A stretch of DNA of 64,000 nt from G963674835 sp963674835 (GCA_963674835.2 CAXXKC010000003.1:2914001-2978000); one strand, 5' to 3'; numbered from the stretch's first letter, positions 8,983 to 18,699 are shown. Notes: generated by a model not told the origin, from the letters alone. Numbers and translations are program-made.

Positions 8983-9190
8983 GCGAGCTGCTTAGCGTCC
9001 TCAAGTCTTTCTTCCTCCACGGCTTTTCACAAGGCATCCAGCTTCACACTCCACCGAGCGCCGGCGCCGGGTGTTCGTTGAGTGTGGGCTTCATCCTCAC
9101 AGATTCACTTCCCCAGAGATTGGAGCACGTGTGCCCCGGAAATGTCTCGCGTGGAATCGCCACCGCCTGTTGAAAGCAGACAGCAACCCA
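8968..9190 (-). pseudogene. Remnant of a hybrid histidine kinase (HPT plus HATPase end)
   Basis: Read on the minus strand, 8968-9050 encodes EEERLEDAKQLAYPLKDAG, matching DEDRLEDAERLAHRMKGAG of the HPT domain at 2168-6481, and the DNA aligns with about 2350-2430. Immediately beyond, 9055-9170 aligns with about 2925-3035, the linker and end of the ATPase domain of the same kinase. The receiver that should lie between them is deleted and the frame is broken. The phosphoacceptor His is Tyr here. This is a relic of a paralogous kinase, antisense to the surrounding genes. Confidence 0.72.
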
Positions 9191-9351
9191 CCTGGTGGCG
9201 GGTGGATGTCTTTTTCCGTGTGCAACAGGATAATAACAGCCTGTACTGATGAAGTCGCTCGCTGTGGTACGTGTCTATATTGTTGTCTACCGGTGTGGAG
9301 GCGTAAGGCTGCGAAGCCACCCGTAATTGGGGTTCGTGAGGCTCTCGACCT

Positions 9352-9365
9352 GGAGTCGCGACTCC
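9352..9365. promoter_or_regulatory. 14-bp perfect palindrome upstream of LOV-like kinase
   Basis: GGAGTCGCGACTCC is a perfect dyad centred at 9358/9359, 64 bases upstream of the chosen ATG of the kinase gene. It could be an operator for a dimeric regulator or a leader hairpin. There is no independent evidence for function. Confidence 0.3.
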
Positions 9366-9428
9366 GGCTTTCGGAGGGCGTGCGGAACTCTGTCGTTGGC
9401 CTGCGCCGCGGAAAGGTTGGCTCACGAC

Positions 9429-12236
9429 ATGAAAGAACGACTCGCCCTACCGGTGCTGCTCTCTATCTTCCTCCTTCTGGCCGCAGGCATCGTCACCGCA
9501 GGCTATCTCTACTATGGTTGGCAGCAAGCCAGGTACAGAACGGAGGTCGAGCACAAACTTGCCGCCGTTGCGGATTTGAAAGTGGGCGAGATCTCACTGT
9601 GGAGAAAGGAGCGTTTGGGAGATGCCGGTGTCTTCTATAAGAATAATGCCTTCTCGGGCTTGGTGCGGCGATGGCTCGAACGGCCGGAGGACTTGAATTT
9701 CCAGGAAGAGCTTCGGACATGGATCGCCCACCTTCAGGCGAACCTCCACTACGCGGAGGTCACTTTGTTGGATGCCCAAGGCGCCCAGCGGATGTCGGTT
9801 CCCGACACAAAGGAGCCGATTTGTTCTGCTGTGATACAGAGAGTCCCTCAAGTCCTGCGTTCGGAGCAAGTGACCTTCGTGGACTTTTATCGCGATGAAC
9901 ATACCCAGAAAGTACACCTCGGTCTCCTCATCCCACTCCTCGGCCCACAGGATGGCGAGCGCCCGATCGGTGTCCTCTCGTTGACGGTTGACCCGAATGC
10001 CTATCTCTACCCATTCATCCAGCGCTGGCCGACGTCCAGCGAGACGGCCGAAACCCTGCTCGTCCGCAGGGAAGGAAACGAAGTCGTCTTTCTGAACGAA
10101 CTCAAGTTCCAGAAGAACACGGTCCTTACTCTCCGCTTCCCCCTGGAGAGCCGAGACATTCCGGCCGTGAAGGCAGGCCTGGGCGCGGAAGGTATCGTCG
10201 AGGGCATTGACTACCGCGGAGTGCCCGTGAAGGCCGCGGTGCGCGCAGTGCCCGATTCCCCGTGGTTCCTGGTGGCCCGCATGGATGCCGCGGAAGTGTA
10301 TGCGCCGATGCGCGAGCGGCTGTGGCTAACGGTCCTTTTCGTAGGTATCCTGCTCATCGGCGCGGCAGCGGGCGTGGGACTGATCTGGCAAGGGCAACGC
10401 GCCCAATGCGACCGGCAGAGAGCGGAATTCGCAGAGACACTGCGGGAAGTGAATGAGAACCTAGACATCACCTTGAAATCCATCGGCGATGCGGTTATTT
10501 CCACCGACCCGGCGGGGAAGATCGGCCGGATGAATCCCGTCGCTGAAACGTTGACCGGTTGGACATTGGCGGAGGCAGCCGGCCGTCCGTTGCCCGAGGT
10601 CTTTCGAATCATCAATGCCCAAACGCGGCAACCGGTAGCGGATCCGGTTGCCAAAGTGCTGGAAACCGGGTACATCGTCGGGCTGGCCAACCACACGGCC
10701 CTTATTGCCCGGGATGGGACCGAACGTCAGATCGCCGACAGTGCCTCGCCGATCCGCAGCGCGGCCGGGCAAACGCAGGGTGTGGTACTGATTTTTCGTG
10801 ATGTCACGCACGAGTACATGGTTGTGGAGAGATTGCGCCTACTTGACCGGGCGATCAATGCCGCAGGGGAAGGCATCTGCATCACCGGGCCGAATGAGGC
10901 TGGGAATCCGCTGGTTTACGTCAATCATGGCTTTGAGCGATTGACGGGCTACCCGGCCGACGAGGTGCTAGAGCAGAACATGCGTTTCCTTCAGGGGGCC
11001 GACACCGACCGGACCGAAGTGGACCGGATGCGGGCGGCCATCGATTCGGAACAGGAGTTCACAACTGAGCTACTGAACTATCGCAAGGACGGCACGCATT
11101 TCTGGAATCAGATTTCCGTCACGCCGGTGAAAGACGCCGCAGATAAGGTCAGCCATTTTGTCGCCGTTCTTCAGGACATCACAGACCGCAAACAGGCGCA
11201 GGAGGCGTTGCGCGATTCGGAGGTCCAGTTTCGCCGGCTCTTTGAGGCTGCCAAAGACGGCATTCTGATCCTGGATGCCGAGACAGGGATGATCCTCGAC
11301 GTGAATCCGTTCCTGGTCGAGATGCTGGGATACTCGCACGAGCAGTTGCTGGGCAAGAGAATCTGGGACTTGGGCTTGCTAAAGGATGTCGTCGCCAACC
11401 AAGCCAACTTCGTGACCTTGCAGCAGCAGCAGTACATACGGTATGAAGACCTGCCATTGGAAACCAACGATGGGCAGCGGAGGAACGTGGAGTTCGTCAG
11501 CAATGTCTATGAAGTGGACCACCGAAAGATCATCCAGTGCAATATCCGTGACATCACCGAGCGCAAACGGGCGCAGGAGGCATTGCGGGAATTGCTGCGT
11601 GAAAAAGAGTCGTTGCTCAAGGAAGTCCATCACCGCGTGAAGAACAACTTGCAGGTCATCAGCAGCCTGATGCGGCTCCAGTCGGCCCAAGTCGAGAATC
11701 CGGTTGCCCAAGCGGCGCTCCGGGACATGCAGAACCGGATTGGGTCTATGGCCTTGTTGCACGAAACCCTTTACCAGTCCGAGAGTTTCGCACGGGTTGA
11801 CCTGGCCACGTATCTCCGATCGCTCTGCTCGCAGTTGTTCCACTCTCTGGCCACTGACCCCGAATCGATCCAACTCCGTCTGGACGTGGCGTCCGTGAAC
11901 CTGGACGTGAACCAGGCCGTCCCCTGCGGATTGCTCGTCAACGAGCTGGTGTCCAACTGCCTAAAACACGCCTTCCCGGACGGACGCGCGGGTGAGGTGC
12001 GGGTGGAAGTTCAACTGGTGGACAGCGGTTCGGCGGTGCGTCTGCGAGTGGCAGACAACGGCGTGGGACTCCCGGCGGATTTTGACACGCGGCGGCTGCG
12101 ATCGCTGGGATTGCAGCTAGTCGCGGATCTGGTTGGCCAGATCAACGGCCGGCTGGAGATCGGAAGCGGACCGGGTTCGACGTTTGACATCTTCTTCACG
12201 CCGCAGACGTTCACCCTTCACGGAGACGCCTCGTGA
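9429..12236 (+). CDS. Sensor histidine kinase, HisKA_2 type, with LOV-like PAS domain
   Basis: A 935-residue membrane kinase from ATG 9429 (AAAGG at 9412-9416); an in-frame TTG at 9327 would add 34 residues with no signal character. Order: membrane segment about 8-30, extracytoplasmic sensor to about 297, second membrane segment about 299-319, PAS about 340-460, a LOV-like PAS about 467-588, another PAS about 595-712, then a HisKA_2 dimerisation domain with EVHHRVKNNLQV (His734/735) and an HATPase ending near 925. The LOV-like domain has the diagnostic run EQNMRFLQGADTD and NYRKDGT followed by FWNQ, but the flavin-adduct Cys is Met518. No receiver is attached. The next gene starts within its stop codon (GTGA) and begins with a receiver of the class that usually partners HisKA_2 kinases, so phosphate probably passes there. 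Confidence 0.92.
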   Translation: MKERLALPVLLSIFLLLAAGIVTAGYLYYGWQQARYRTEVEHKLAAVADLKVGEISLWRKERLGDAGVFYKNNAFSGLVRRWLERPEDLNFQEELRTWIAHLQANLHYAEVTLLDAQGAQRMSVPDTKEPICSAVIQRVPQVLRSEQVTFVDFYRDEHTQKVHLGLLIPLLGPQDGERPIGVLSLTVDPNAYLYPFIQRWPTSSETAETLLVRREGNEVVFLNELKFQKNTVLTLRFPLESRDIPAVKAGLGAEGIVEGIDYRGVPVKAAVRAVPDSPWFLVARMDAAEVYAPMRERLWLTVLFVGILLIGAAAGVGLIWQGQRAQCDRQRAEFAETLREVNENLDITLKSIGDAVISTDPAGKIGRMNPVAETLTGWTLAEAAGRPLPEVFRIINAQTRQPVADPVAKVLETGYIVGLANHTALIARDGTERQIADSASPIRSAAGQTQGVVLIFRDVTHEYMVVERLRLLDRAINAAGEGICITGPNEAGNPLVYVNHGFERLTGYPADEVLEQNMRFLQGADTDRTEVDRMRAAIDSEQEFTTELLNYRKDGTHFWNQISVTPVKDAADKVSHFVAVLQDITDRKQAQEALRDSEVQFRRLFEAAKDGILILDAETGMILDVNPFLVEMLGYSHEQLLGKRIWDLGLLKDVVANQANFVTLQQQQYIRYEDLPLETNDGQRRNVEFVSNVYEVDHRKIIQCNIRDITERKRAQEALRELLREKESLLKEVHHRVKNNLQVISSLMRLQSAQVENPVAQAALRDMQNRIGSMALLHETLYQSESFARVDLATYLRSLCSQLFHSLATDPESIQLRLDVASVNLDVNQAVPCGLLVNELVSNCLKHAFPDGRAGEVRVEVQLVDSGSAVRLRVADNGVGLPADFDTRRLRSLGLQLVADLVGQINGRLEIGSGPGSTFDIFFTPQTFTLHGDAS

Positions 12237-15200
12237 GCCCAGCGAGAATTCTCATCGTAGAAGACGAAGCCATTGTGGCCCGGGATATCGCCCAACAATT
12301 GGCGGTCTTGGGCTATGAACCAGTGGCCCAGACCCCGCGCGGGGAGCAAGCCATCGACCTTGCCGAACAACTGCGGCCCGACCTGGTGCTGATGGATATC
12401 CAATTGGCAGGTGAAATGGATGGCATCGCCACGGCCCAGGCCATTCGGGAGCGATTGGCGATCCCCGTCGTTTTCTTGACCGCGTTTGTGGGAGACGCAA
12501 CGTTGGAGCGGGCCAAGGTTGCCGAGCCGTTCGGCTATATTATCAAGCCGTTCCAAGGCCGCGAGTTGCGAGCCGTCATCGAGATGGTGCTCTGCAAACA
12601 CAAGGCCGAGACTCGCTTGCGGAACAGTCAGGAGGAACTGACGGCCATCCTACGCACGGCGATGGACGGCTTTTGGATCGTGGATGCCGGAGGTCGCTTC
12701 CAGGAAGTCAACGATGCCTACTGCCAATTGACCGGCTACAGTCGGGAGGAACTGCTGCGGATGGTGATTCACGATCTGGAGGTTGATGAGACTCCGGACC
12801 AGATCGCTGCCACCATGCAGCGTATCCAGAGGCTTGGCTCCGCCCGGTTCGAGCGGCGGCAGCGGTGCAAGGATGGGCGAGTGGTCCACGTGGAGGCGAA
12901 TGCGAGCTATCTGCCCGGGGTCGGCAGGCGGTTCATCTGTTTCTTCCGTGACATCACCGAGCGCAAGGCCCGCGAGCAGGAGATCGAACGGCTCAACAGG
13001 CTCTACTCAGCGTTGAGCATGCTGAACCAAACCATCGTTCGCGTCAAGTCTCGCGAGGAACTATTCCGCGAAGTCTGCCGTATCGTCGCCGAAAAGGCGG
13101 ACTTCAAGGTCGTCTGGGTCGGCTGGGTTGATCCCAAGACTCACGCGGTCAACCCGGTCGCTTGCGCGGGGGACGACGAGGGCTATCTGGACAAGATCGA
13201 AGTTTATGCCGACGACCGCCCGGAAGGTCGCGGTCCGGTGGGCGCGTGTATCCGCGAGGACAGGACGATCGTCTTCAACGACTTTCTCCGCGACCCGCGT
13301 GCGGCGCCGTGGCACGCAGCCGCAGCCGCGCACGGGCTCCGAGCCGCAACGGCGCTGCCGATCCGGTTCCACGGAGAGGTCTGCGGCGCGCTGACGGTTT
13401 ACACCGATGAGCTGTGTATCTTCCAAGACAAGGAAGTCGCCTTGCTTGAAGAAGCCACATCGGCGGTTTCGTTCGCCTTGGAAAGCCTGGACCGAGAGTC
13501 GCAGAGAAAGCGGTCGGAGGAGGCCCTGCGTGAGGAAAGAGATTATACGCAGAGCATTATCCACTCGATGGCCGACATGCTCGTTGTCGTGGCGCCCGAT
13601 GGTCGAATCGCCACGGTCAACGAGGCAATCTGCGAATCTCTGGGTTATCCAGAACACGAACTGCTGGGACAACCGGCAACGCTACTGTTTGAAGAAGAAG
13701 AAGACATCGACCAGTCTATCCTGTCTCAGCTCCCGCTACCTGTCAAGCGGACAGTATTGCGCCACCTTGTGAAACGAGGCTCCGTTACCAATGTCGAGAA
13801 ATCACTGCGAACCAAGCGCGGTACTCCGATGCCTGTGCTCTTCTCCGGCTCGGTCATGTGGGACGATGACGGAGGGATTCGGGGAATCGTGTGCCTTGCT
13901 TTGGACATCACCGATCGCAAGCGGGCTGAGGGAGAATTGCGATGGAAGACGGCGTTCTTGGAGGCCCAGGTGAATTCCTGCCTCGATGGAATCCTGGTTG
14001 TGGACGATCAAGGAAAGAAGCTGCTCATCAATCAGCGCCTGATCGAGTTGTGGGAGATTCCTCGACATATTCTCGATGACCCGGATGACGAGACACTGCT
14101 CAAGCACGTCGTTAGCATGGTCACGCATCCCGAAGAGTTCTATGAGAGGGTGGTCTCTCTATACTCTCACCCAAGCGAAACGAGCCGGGACGAGATTGAG
14201 TTTATCAGCGGGATGGTTCTGGATAGATACTCGTCTCCCGTTCTTGGCGAGAGGGGGCAGTACTATGGGAGAATCTGGACGTTCCGCGACATCACCGAGC
14301 GCAAACGGGCGGAGGAGACGTTGCGGGATAGCGAGGAGCGATTTCGCAGCGTAGTCGAGACCTCGCCGAGTGGGATTACGGTGCTTGACCTAAGCGGCCG
14401 GATCCTCTTGTCGAATCAACAGCTCGCCTGGTCTTTCGGGTTTGACAACGCCGATGCGTTTCTTTCTGAAGTGAAGACCTGCTTTGACGTGCTGTCGCCT
14501 GAAGACCACCAGCGAGCCAGGGACGATATCGCCAGGGCAACCGCACTGGGCATTCTGCGCGATCTAAGGTACTGGCTCGTCCGGCGGGATGGGAGCCGGT
14601 TTCCGGCAGATGTGAGTGTCTCGCTCCAGAGAGACGCAAAGGACGGCCCAAAGGTTCTGACCCTGCTCCTCCAGGACGTCACCGAGCGGGAGAGGGCCAG
14701 GGAGGCATTGCAGAAGAGTGAGGATCGATGGCGCACCTCTATTGAACTCACGGGACAGGTCGCATGGACTACAGACGGCGCGGGAATGGTGGTGGAAGAC
14801 GTCCCCCATTGGTACAAGTACACTGGCCAGAGTTGCGAAGAGACCAAGGGACTTGGCTGGGCGAAAGCGCTGCATCCAGATGACTTCGATCGTACCGTGC
14901 AGGTGTGGAAGCAAGCGGTGGAAGCCAAGAGCGCCTATGAAACGGAGTACCGCCTCCGCAGGTTCGACGGAGTCTATCGGCATTTCTTGACGCGTGGCGT
15001 ACCCGTATTCAGAGAGGATAGAAGTATCCGGGAGTGGATCGGTGTTTGTATCGACATCACCGAGCGCAAGAGCGCCGAAGTAGACCTCCGGGTGATCAAC
15101 GCGCGGTTGGAGGAGGAGGTCGCGCGCGCCGAGAGTCTTGCTGTGCAGGCCGAGGCAGCCAATCGCGCCAAAAGTGAGTTCCTGGCAAACATGAGCCACG

Positions 15201-16708
15201 AGATCCGCACCCCGATGACCGCCATTCTAGGTTTCTCGGAACTGCTCACGACGGCCAACCTGCCCCCGGACGAGCAGAGCGAGTTGGTAACGGGGATTCA
15301 GAGGAATGGGAAAGTGCTTCTGGAGCTGATCAACGACATCCTAGACCTGTCGCGCATCGAGGCCGACCGGTTGACGCTGGACAGGGTGGATTGCCCGTTG
15401 CGGCAGATCATCGATGATGTGCTGTCCGTGGTCCAGCTCCGAGCAGAACAGAAGGGCCTCGGTCTGGAGGTGGACTACGCGTTTCCGCTTCCCGAGACCG
15501 TCCACACCGATCCCATACGCCTACGTCAAGTCCTGACGAATCTGGTTGGCAACGCGGTCAAGTTCACCGAGCACGGCGCGGTCCGAGTTTGTCTCCGCTG
15601 CACGCGAGTAACGGACGGCTCCGCGCGCATGCAGTTCGCTATTTCGGACACTGGCATCGGCATCCCCGCTGAGAAAATGCATGATCTGTTCCAACCTTTC
15701 ACGCAGGTGGACGGGTCTGCAACCCGCCGCTACGGCGGCACAGGGCTCGGACTGGCCATATCCAGACGCTTGGCAGAGGCGCTTGGCGGCGATATCCAAG
15801 TCAGCAGCCAGTTGGGGGAGGGAAGCACCTTTACCCTGACGATCGATGCGGGTTCCTTGGAGAGTGTTCGCATGCTGCAATCGGTTCGGGCCTTCTCAAC
15901 CGTCGAGGAACCATCATCCCCGATAGAGCACAAAGCACCCTTGCACGGTCGGGTGCTTGTGGTAGAAGACGTCCCCGATGTCTGCACCGTTCTTCATCAC
16001 ATCCTCCAGCGACTGAACCTGGAACTGGAGATTGCCGAGGATGGCCGCCTGGCATGCGAAATGGCTGAAGAATCACAAGCGAAAGGCCGGCCTTATGATT
16101 TGATCCTGATGGACATTCAGATGCCGAAAATGAACGGTTACGAGGCCACGCGATGGCTCCGCGAGCACGGCTGGAAGGGCCCTATTGTGGCCTTGACCGC
16201 CCACGCCTTGGTCGGCGACTGCGAGAAATGCCTGGAAGCAGGCTGCGATGGCTACATGGCCAAACCGATTACGGCAAAGGGCCTTCGGGATGTTCTGACG
16301 CAGTACTTGGGGCAGGCAGCAGTGGGGGAAGGATGCTTGACGAACATCCCGGAGACTGTACGTGAATCAGCGGGACTTCTCCAGAGCGGCATCCTTGATC
16401 CAGGCAAGGTCCGTACGCTCATGGATGCGTTTTGCGAGGAGTTGCTCACGCGGGCGGGACGAATCGACGAGGCTCTTCAAGAGCGCAATCGAACTTTGCT
16501 GCTCGAATTGACGCACCAGCTCAAGGGGACGGCAGGGCTTTACGGCTTTGACACTATATCCAAGACTGCCCACACCATTTGTGATCGTCTGTGGGCTGAC
16601 GACGAGTTGGAAGAACTCGAAGCGACCGTATACGAATTGGTGGATTTGTGCAGGAAGGCCGCCTCTCAGCAGCCAGGAAATTGCTCGGATAAGAGAGCGC
16701 ACCATTGA
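12233..16708 (+). CDS. Hybrid sensor histidine kinase with N-terminal receiver (REC-PAS-GAF-PAS4-HisKA-HATPase-REC-HPT)
   Basis: A 1491-residue soluble hybrid kinase starting at GTG 12233 inside the stop of the preceding kinase gene. It has no membrane segment. Order: receiver 1-125 (Asp55 in LVLMDIQLAGEMDG), PAS 131-245, GAF 255-420, PAS 430-565, 570-690, 700-820 and 825-945, HisKA with MSHEIRTP (His989), HATPase with NLVGNAVKF, second receiver with Asp1294 in LILMDIQMP, and a C-terminal HPT with LTHQLKGTAG (His1428). The first receiver is of the kind paired with HisKA_2 kinases. The arrangement suggests that the upstream kinase phosphorylates this receiver and thereby tunes a second kinase with its own internal relay. 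No output domain is present, so a separate regulator must be served, possibly the FixJ-type protein at 8127. Confidence 0.92.
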   Translation: MSPARILIVEDEAIVARDIAQQLAVLGYEPVAQTPRGEQAIDLAEQLRPDLVLMDIQLAGEMDGIATAQAIRERLAIPVVFLTAFVGDATLERAKVAEPFGYIIKPFQGRELRAVIEMVLCKHKAETRLRNSQEELTAILRTAMDGFWIVDAGGRFQEVNDAYCQLTGYSREELLRMVIHDLEVDETPDQIAATMQRIQRLGSARFERRQRCKDGRVVHVEANASYLPGVGRRFICFFRDITERKAREQEIERLNRLYSALSMLNQTIVRVKSREELFREVCRIVAEKADFKVVWVGWVDPKTHAVNPVACAGDDEGYLDKIEVYADDRPEGRGPVGACIREDRTIVFNDFLRDPRAAPWHAAAAAHGLRAATALPIRFHGEVCGALTVYTDELCIFQDKEVALLEEATSAVSFALESLDRESQRKRSEEALREERDYTQSIIHSMADMLVVVAPDGRIATVNEAICESLGYPEHELLGQPATLLFEEEEDIDQSILSQLPLPVKRTVLRHLVKRGSVTNVEKSLRTKRGTPMPVLFSGSVMWDDDGGIRGIVCLALDITDRKRAEGELRWKTAFLEAQVNSCLDGILVVDDQGKKLLINQRLIELWEIPRHILDDPDDETLLKHVVSMVTHPEEFYERVVSLYSHPSETSRDEIEFISGMVLDRYSSPVLGERGQYYGRIWTFRDITERKRAEETLRDSEERFRSVVETSPSGITVLDLSGRILLSNQQLAWSFGFDNADAFLSEVKTCFDVLSPEDHQRARDDIARATALGILRDLRYWLVRRDGSRFPADVSVSLQRDAKDGPKVLTLLLQDVTERERAREALQKSEDRWRTSIELTGQVAWTTDGAGMVVEDVPHWYKYTGQSCEETKGLGWAKALHPDDFDRTVQVWKQAVEAKSAYETEYRLRRFDGVYRHFLTRGVPVFREDRSIREWIGVCIDITERKSAEVDLRVINARLEEEVARAESLAVQAEAANRAKSEFLANMSHEIRTPMTAILGFSELLTTANLPPDEQSELVTGIQRNGKVLLELINDILDLSRIEADRLTLDRVDCPLRQIIDDVLSVVQLRAEQKGLGLEVDYAFPLPETVHTDPIRLRQVLTNLVGNAVKFTEHGAVRVCLRCTRVTDGSARMQFAISDTGIGIPAEKMHDLFQPFTQVDGSATRRYGGTGLGLAISRRLAEALGGDIQVSSQLGEGSTFTLTIDAGSLESVRMLQSVRAFSTVEEPSSPIEHKAPLHGRVLVVEDVPDVCTVLHHILQRLNLELEIAEDGRLACEMAEESQAKGRPYDLILMDIQMPKMNGYEATRWLREHGWKGPIVALTAHALVGDCEKCLEAGCDGYMAKPITAKGLRDVLTQYLGQAAVGEGCLTNIPETVRESAGLLQSGILDPGKVRTLMDAFCEELLTRAGRIDEALQERNRTLLLELTHQLKGTAGLYGFDTISKTAHTICDRLWADDELEELEATVYELVDLCRKAASQQPGNCSDKRAHH

Positions 16709-16820
16709 GCTCCTGGTGTGGAGTGCAACCTGCTTCACAGTTCTTCGCAACAGATCGCAGTACGCACATTGTTCCAGACGCTGAGGTCGCCGCTCACGCA
16801 CGACGACCTCAGCACCCAGG

Positions 16821-17215
16821 GGGCCGCCCTGGATACCCCCAAGTTGGCTTTTCGGCCCGGTGTGGTCGGTTCTCTATTTGAGCATGGCAGTGGCGGCTTG
16901 GTGCCCGTGTAAACTTTCGTCTGTAAATTGGCAGTGGCCTTTTAGTCTACCGTAGGGACTTGGGGTCCGGTAGCGGGCTTGAAAGAGTGTGGGCCAATGT
17001 TGATGTTCAACGCAGCGTGGTCATGGCTGTTCTTCGGGATGCACAGTCTCGGTGTCGCCATGATCGACATCGTGCTGCTGTGGGCCGCAATTGCCGCCAC
17101 GACGCTTGCCTTCTGGCGTCGGTCGTTGGTGGCTGGACTGCTGTTCCTGCCGTATGCAGCCTGGGTGTGCTTCGCCGCCGTGCTAAATTTCGAGATTTGG
17201 CGGCTGAATGGGTGA
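16821..17215 (+). pseudogene. tspO: tspO remnant, frameshifted and internally degraded
   Basis: Two pieces of a TspO/MBR-family membrane protein lie in different frames. In one frame 16821-16905 encodes PPWIPPSWLFGPVWSVLY followed by LSMAVAAW, the conserved first helix region. After about 75 degraded bases, 16997-17215 in another frame encodes NAAWSWLFFG, then IAATTLAFWR and FAAVLNFEIWRLN, the last helices and the conserved C-terminus. About 50 residues between them are missing. Intact TspO is about 160 residues with five membrane helices and binds porphyrins. This copy cannot make a full protein. Confidence 0.8.
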
Positions 17216-17403
17216 ACTGAGGAGCAAGAAGTCCAAGAGTTCAGCGGTCTTCAGATTGCACACGGGCTTGCGATGCCTTGGAGGTAGGCCGCGCGGCGTT
17301 CGCGGTGAAAGGTCAGGTCCGACAATCACTTGGGGGCGGAACGCAGATCACCTCGGTCGGGCATGTCATGACTGTCCGCTGCACACGCGTGTCTTCGCTC
17401 GCC

Positions 17404-17592
17404 TCATTTACCTGCTTTGTCAGCCTCGGGAGTCGGTTTGGACTTCTTCCCGAATTCGATCACGTCCTGCGTTGAGTCGAAGACACCATCCATCTGAAGA
17501 CCAAGTGGACGGTCCTTGGCATTCCGATAGACACCGGCCTCGGCTCCGAACCGCAGGATGCCCAGCTTTCTCAACCATCGGGTCAGGCTCAT
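17404..17592 (-). CDS. Small hypothetical protein
   Basis: A 62-residue frame from ATG 17592 with CGGAG seven bases upstream. It starts with a basic amphipathic stretch (MSLTRWLRKLGILRFGAEAG) and ends in a hydrophilic tail rich in Lys, Pro and Asp. I do not recognise a family. The ribosome binding site and protein-like composition support a real gene, but its short length makes this tentative. It is on the same strand as the methylase and replication genes of the accessory island and may be its last gene or the first gene of its flank. Confidence 0.42.
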   Translation of the reverse strand: MSLTRWLRKLGILRFGAEAGVYRNAKDRPLGLQMDGVFDSTQDVIEFGKKSKPTPEADKAGK

Positions 17593-17712
17593 GACGATAC
17601 TCCGATTGCGGATTCTATTGATCGTGCCAGGAGAATTCAACTCAATGCTACCACGCCATCGAGGAACCAGCAGTGGTCGCCATCCGCGCGAAGTCCGCTC
17701 CTCACTACACGC

Positions 17713-18699
17713 TCAGATGGGTTGGTTCGCCAAGCAACTGAGGCAAGTGCCGTAGTCCTCGGGTTCCCAGCAACTCCGGGTCTGGTCGGCGACCTGTGGG
17801 TTGCTCAATGCTCCCAACCTCGCCCGTTTCGGACCTATGATCAGTTCCGACTTCGTGCGGGACAGACGCTCGCCGGTGTCTTTGTCCTTGATCGCAGTAA
17901 TGCTGTAATTCACATCCAGCGACTCGACGTGAGCCCATTGGTATAGCTGCCGGACTTCGTCGCAATCATCATACGACAAAACCCAGGCGTGCTCCGTCTT
18001 CCGCAAAGCGCCCGCCAAGCGTTCGTGGTCCTCGGGTGTAAAGCCATGCTGATAGAGGTCGTTGCCCTTGACGTAGTAAGGCGGGTCAACGTACAGCAGA
18101 CAGCGACATTCCGTATCCTCGATCACGTCGGCGAAGTCAAGGTTGGTGCAGCAGTTGCCACGAACTTCGATAGCCGCGAACAGGTCGTGGAGCTTGTCCA
18201 CTTTCTTGCAGATGTAGTCGGACGACCAGCGGCAGTCGATCTTGTACTGCGACTTCTGGCCCACACCGCCCAGCGGACCGCCCGATTTGGTTCCAAGACC
18301 GGAATAGGAGATTTGGTGGATGGCGAGTTTCTTGAAGCCGAGGTCAACGGTCCTGCCGGGTTCCGTGGGCATCGCGGAGAGAGTCGTCAGTTCATGCCGT
18401 AGTTCGTAGAATGCCTCGACAGTGGGCGTGAAGCTGCAAACGCGCTCCTTGAACTCGTCATGGTGTCGGATTACCGCCGTCCAGAGACAGGCGATTCCCA
18501 CATCCTTGTCGTTGATCCAGAGCCTTGTTATGTCCGCGTTATCCGAAACGATTTTCAATCCGATGCTGCCACCCCCGAAGAATGGCTCGCGGTACTCAAG
18601 CCCCTCGTGTTCTGTCTGTTCTGCCAGACGTTTAGCAATCTGGTCGCGGAGTTTGGACTTTCCTCCTGGATACCTCACGAAGCTCAATGTTCCACCCAC
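17713..18699 (-). CDS. DNA adenine N6-methyltransferase, D12 class
   Basis: A 328-residue enzyme of the Dam/D12 family, which transfers methyl from S-adenosylmethionine to adenine N6 in DNA. The SAM-binding motif appears as RYPGGK at 9-14 and EPFFGGGS at 38-45; the catalytic motif is DPPYY at 205-209. The start is a GTG, with AAGGAGG just upstream. No restriction endonuclease gene is adjacent, so it looks like an orphan methylase as often carried by phages and integrative elements. It lies downstream of the HTH, primase and unknown genes on the same strand. The C-terminal 30 residues are Cys- and Pro-containing and not part of the conserved core. Confidence 0.9.
   Translation of the reverse strand: MGGTLSFVRYPGGKSKLRDQIAKRLAEQTEHEGLEYREPFFGGGSIGLKIVSDNADITRLWINDKDVGIACLWTAVIRHHDEFKERVCSFTPTVEAFYELRHELTTLSAMPTEPGRTVDLGFKKLAIHQISYSGLGTKSGGPLGGVGQKSQYKIDCRWSSDYICKKVDKLHDLFAAIEVRGNCCTNLDFADVIEDTECRCLLYVDPPYYVKGNDLYQHGFTPEDHERLAGALRKTEHAWVLSYDDCDEVRQLYQWAHVESLDVNYSITAIKDKDTGERLSRTKSELIIGPKRARLGALSNPQVADQTRSCWEPEDYGTCLSCLANQPI

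Noticed and set aside
16700..17720. Left attachment site (copy of the tRNA-Pro 3' end)
   Set aside because: I searched by eye for the TTCGAATCC-type core and found no second copy.
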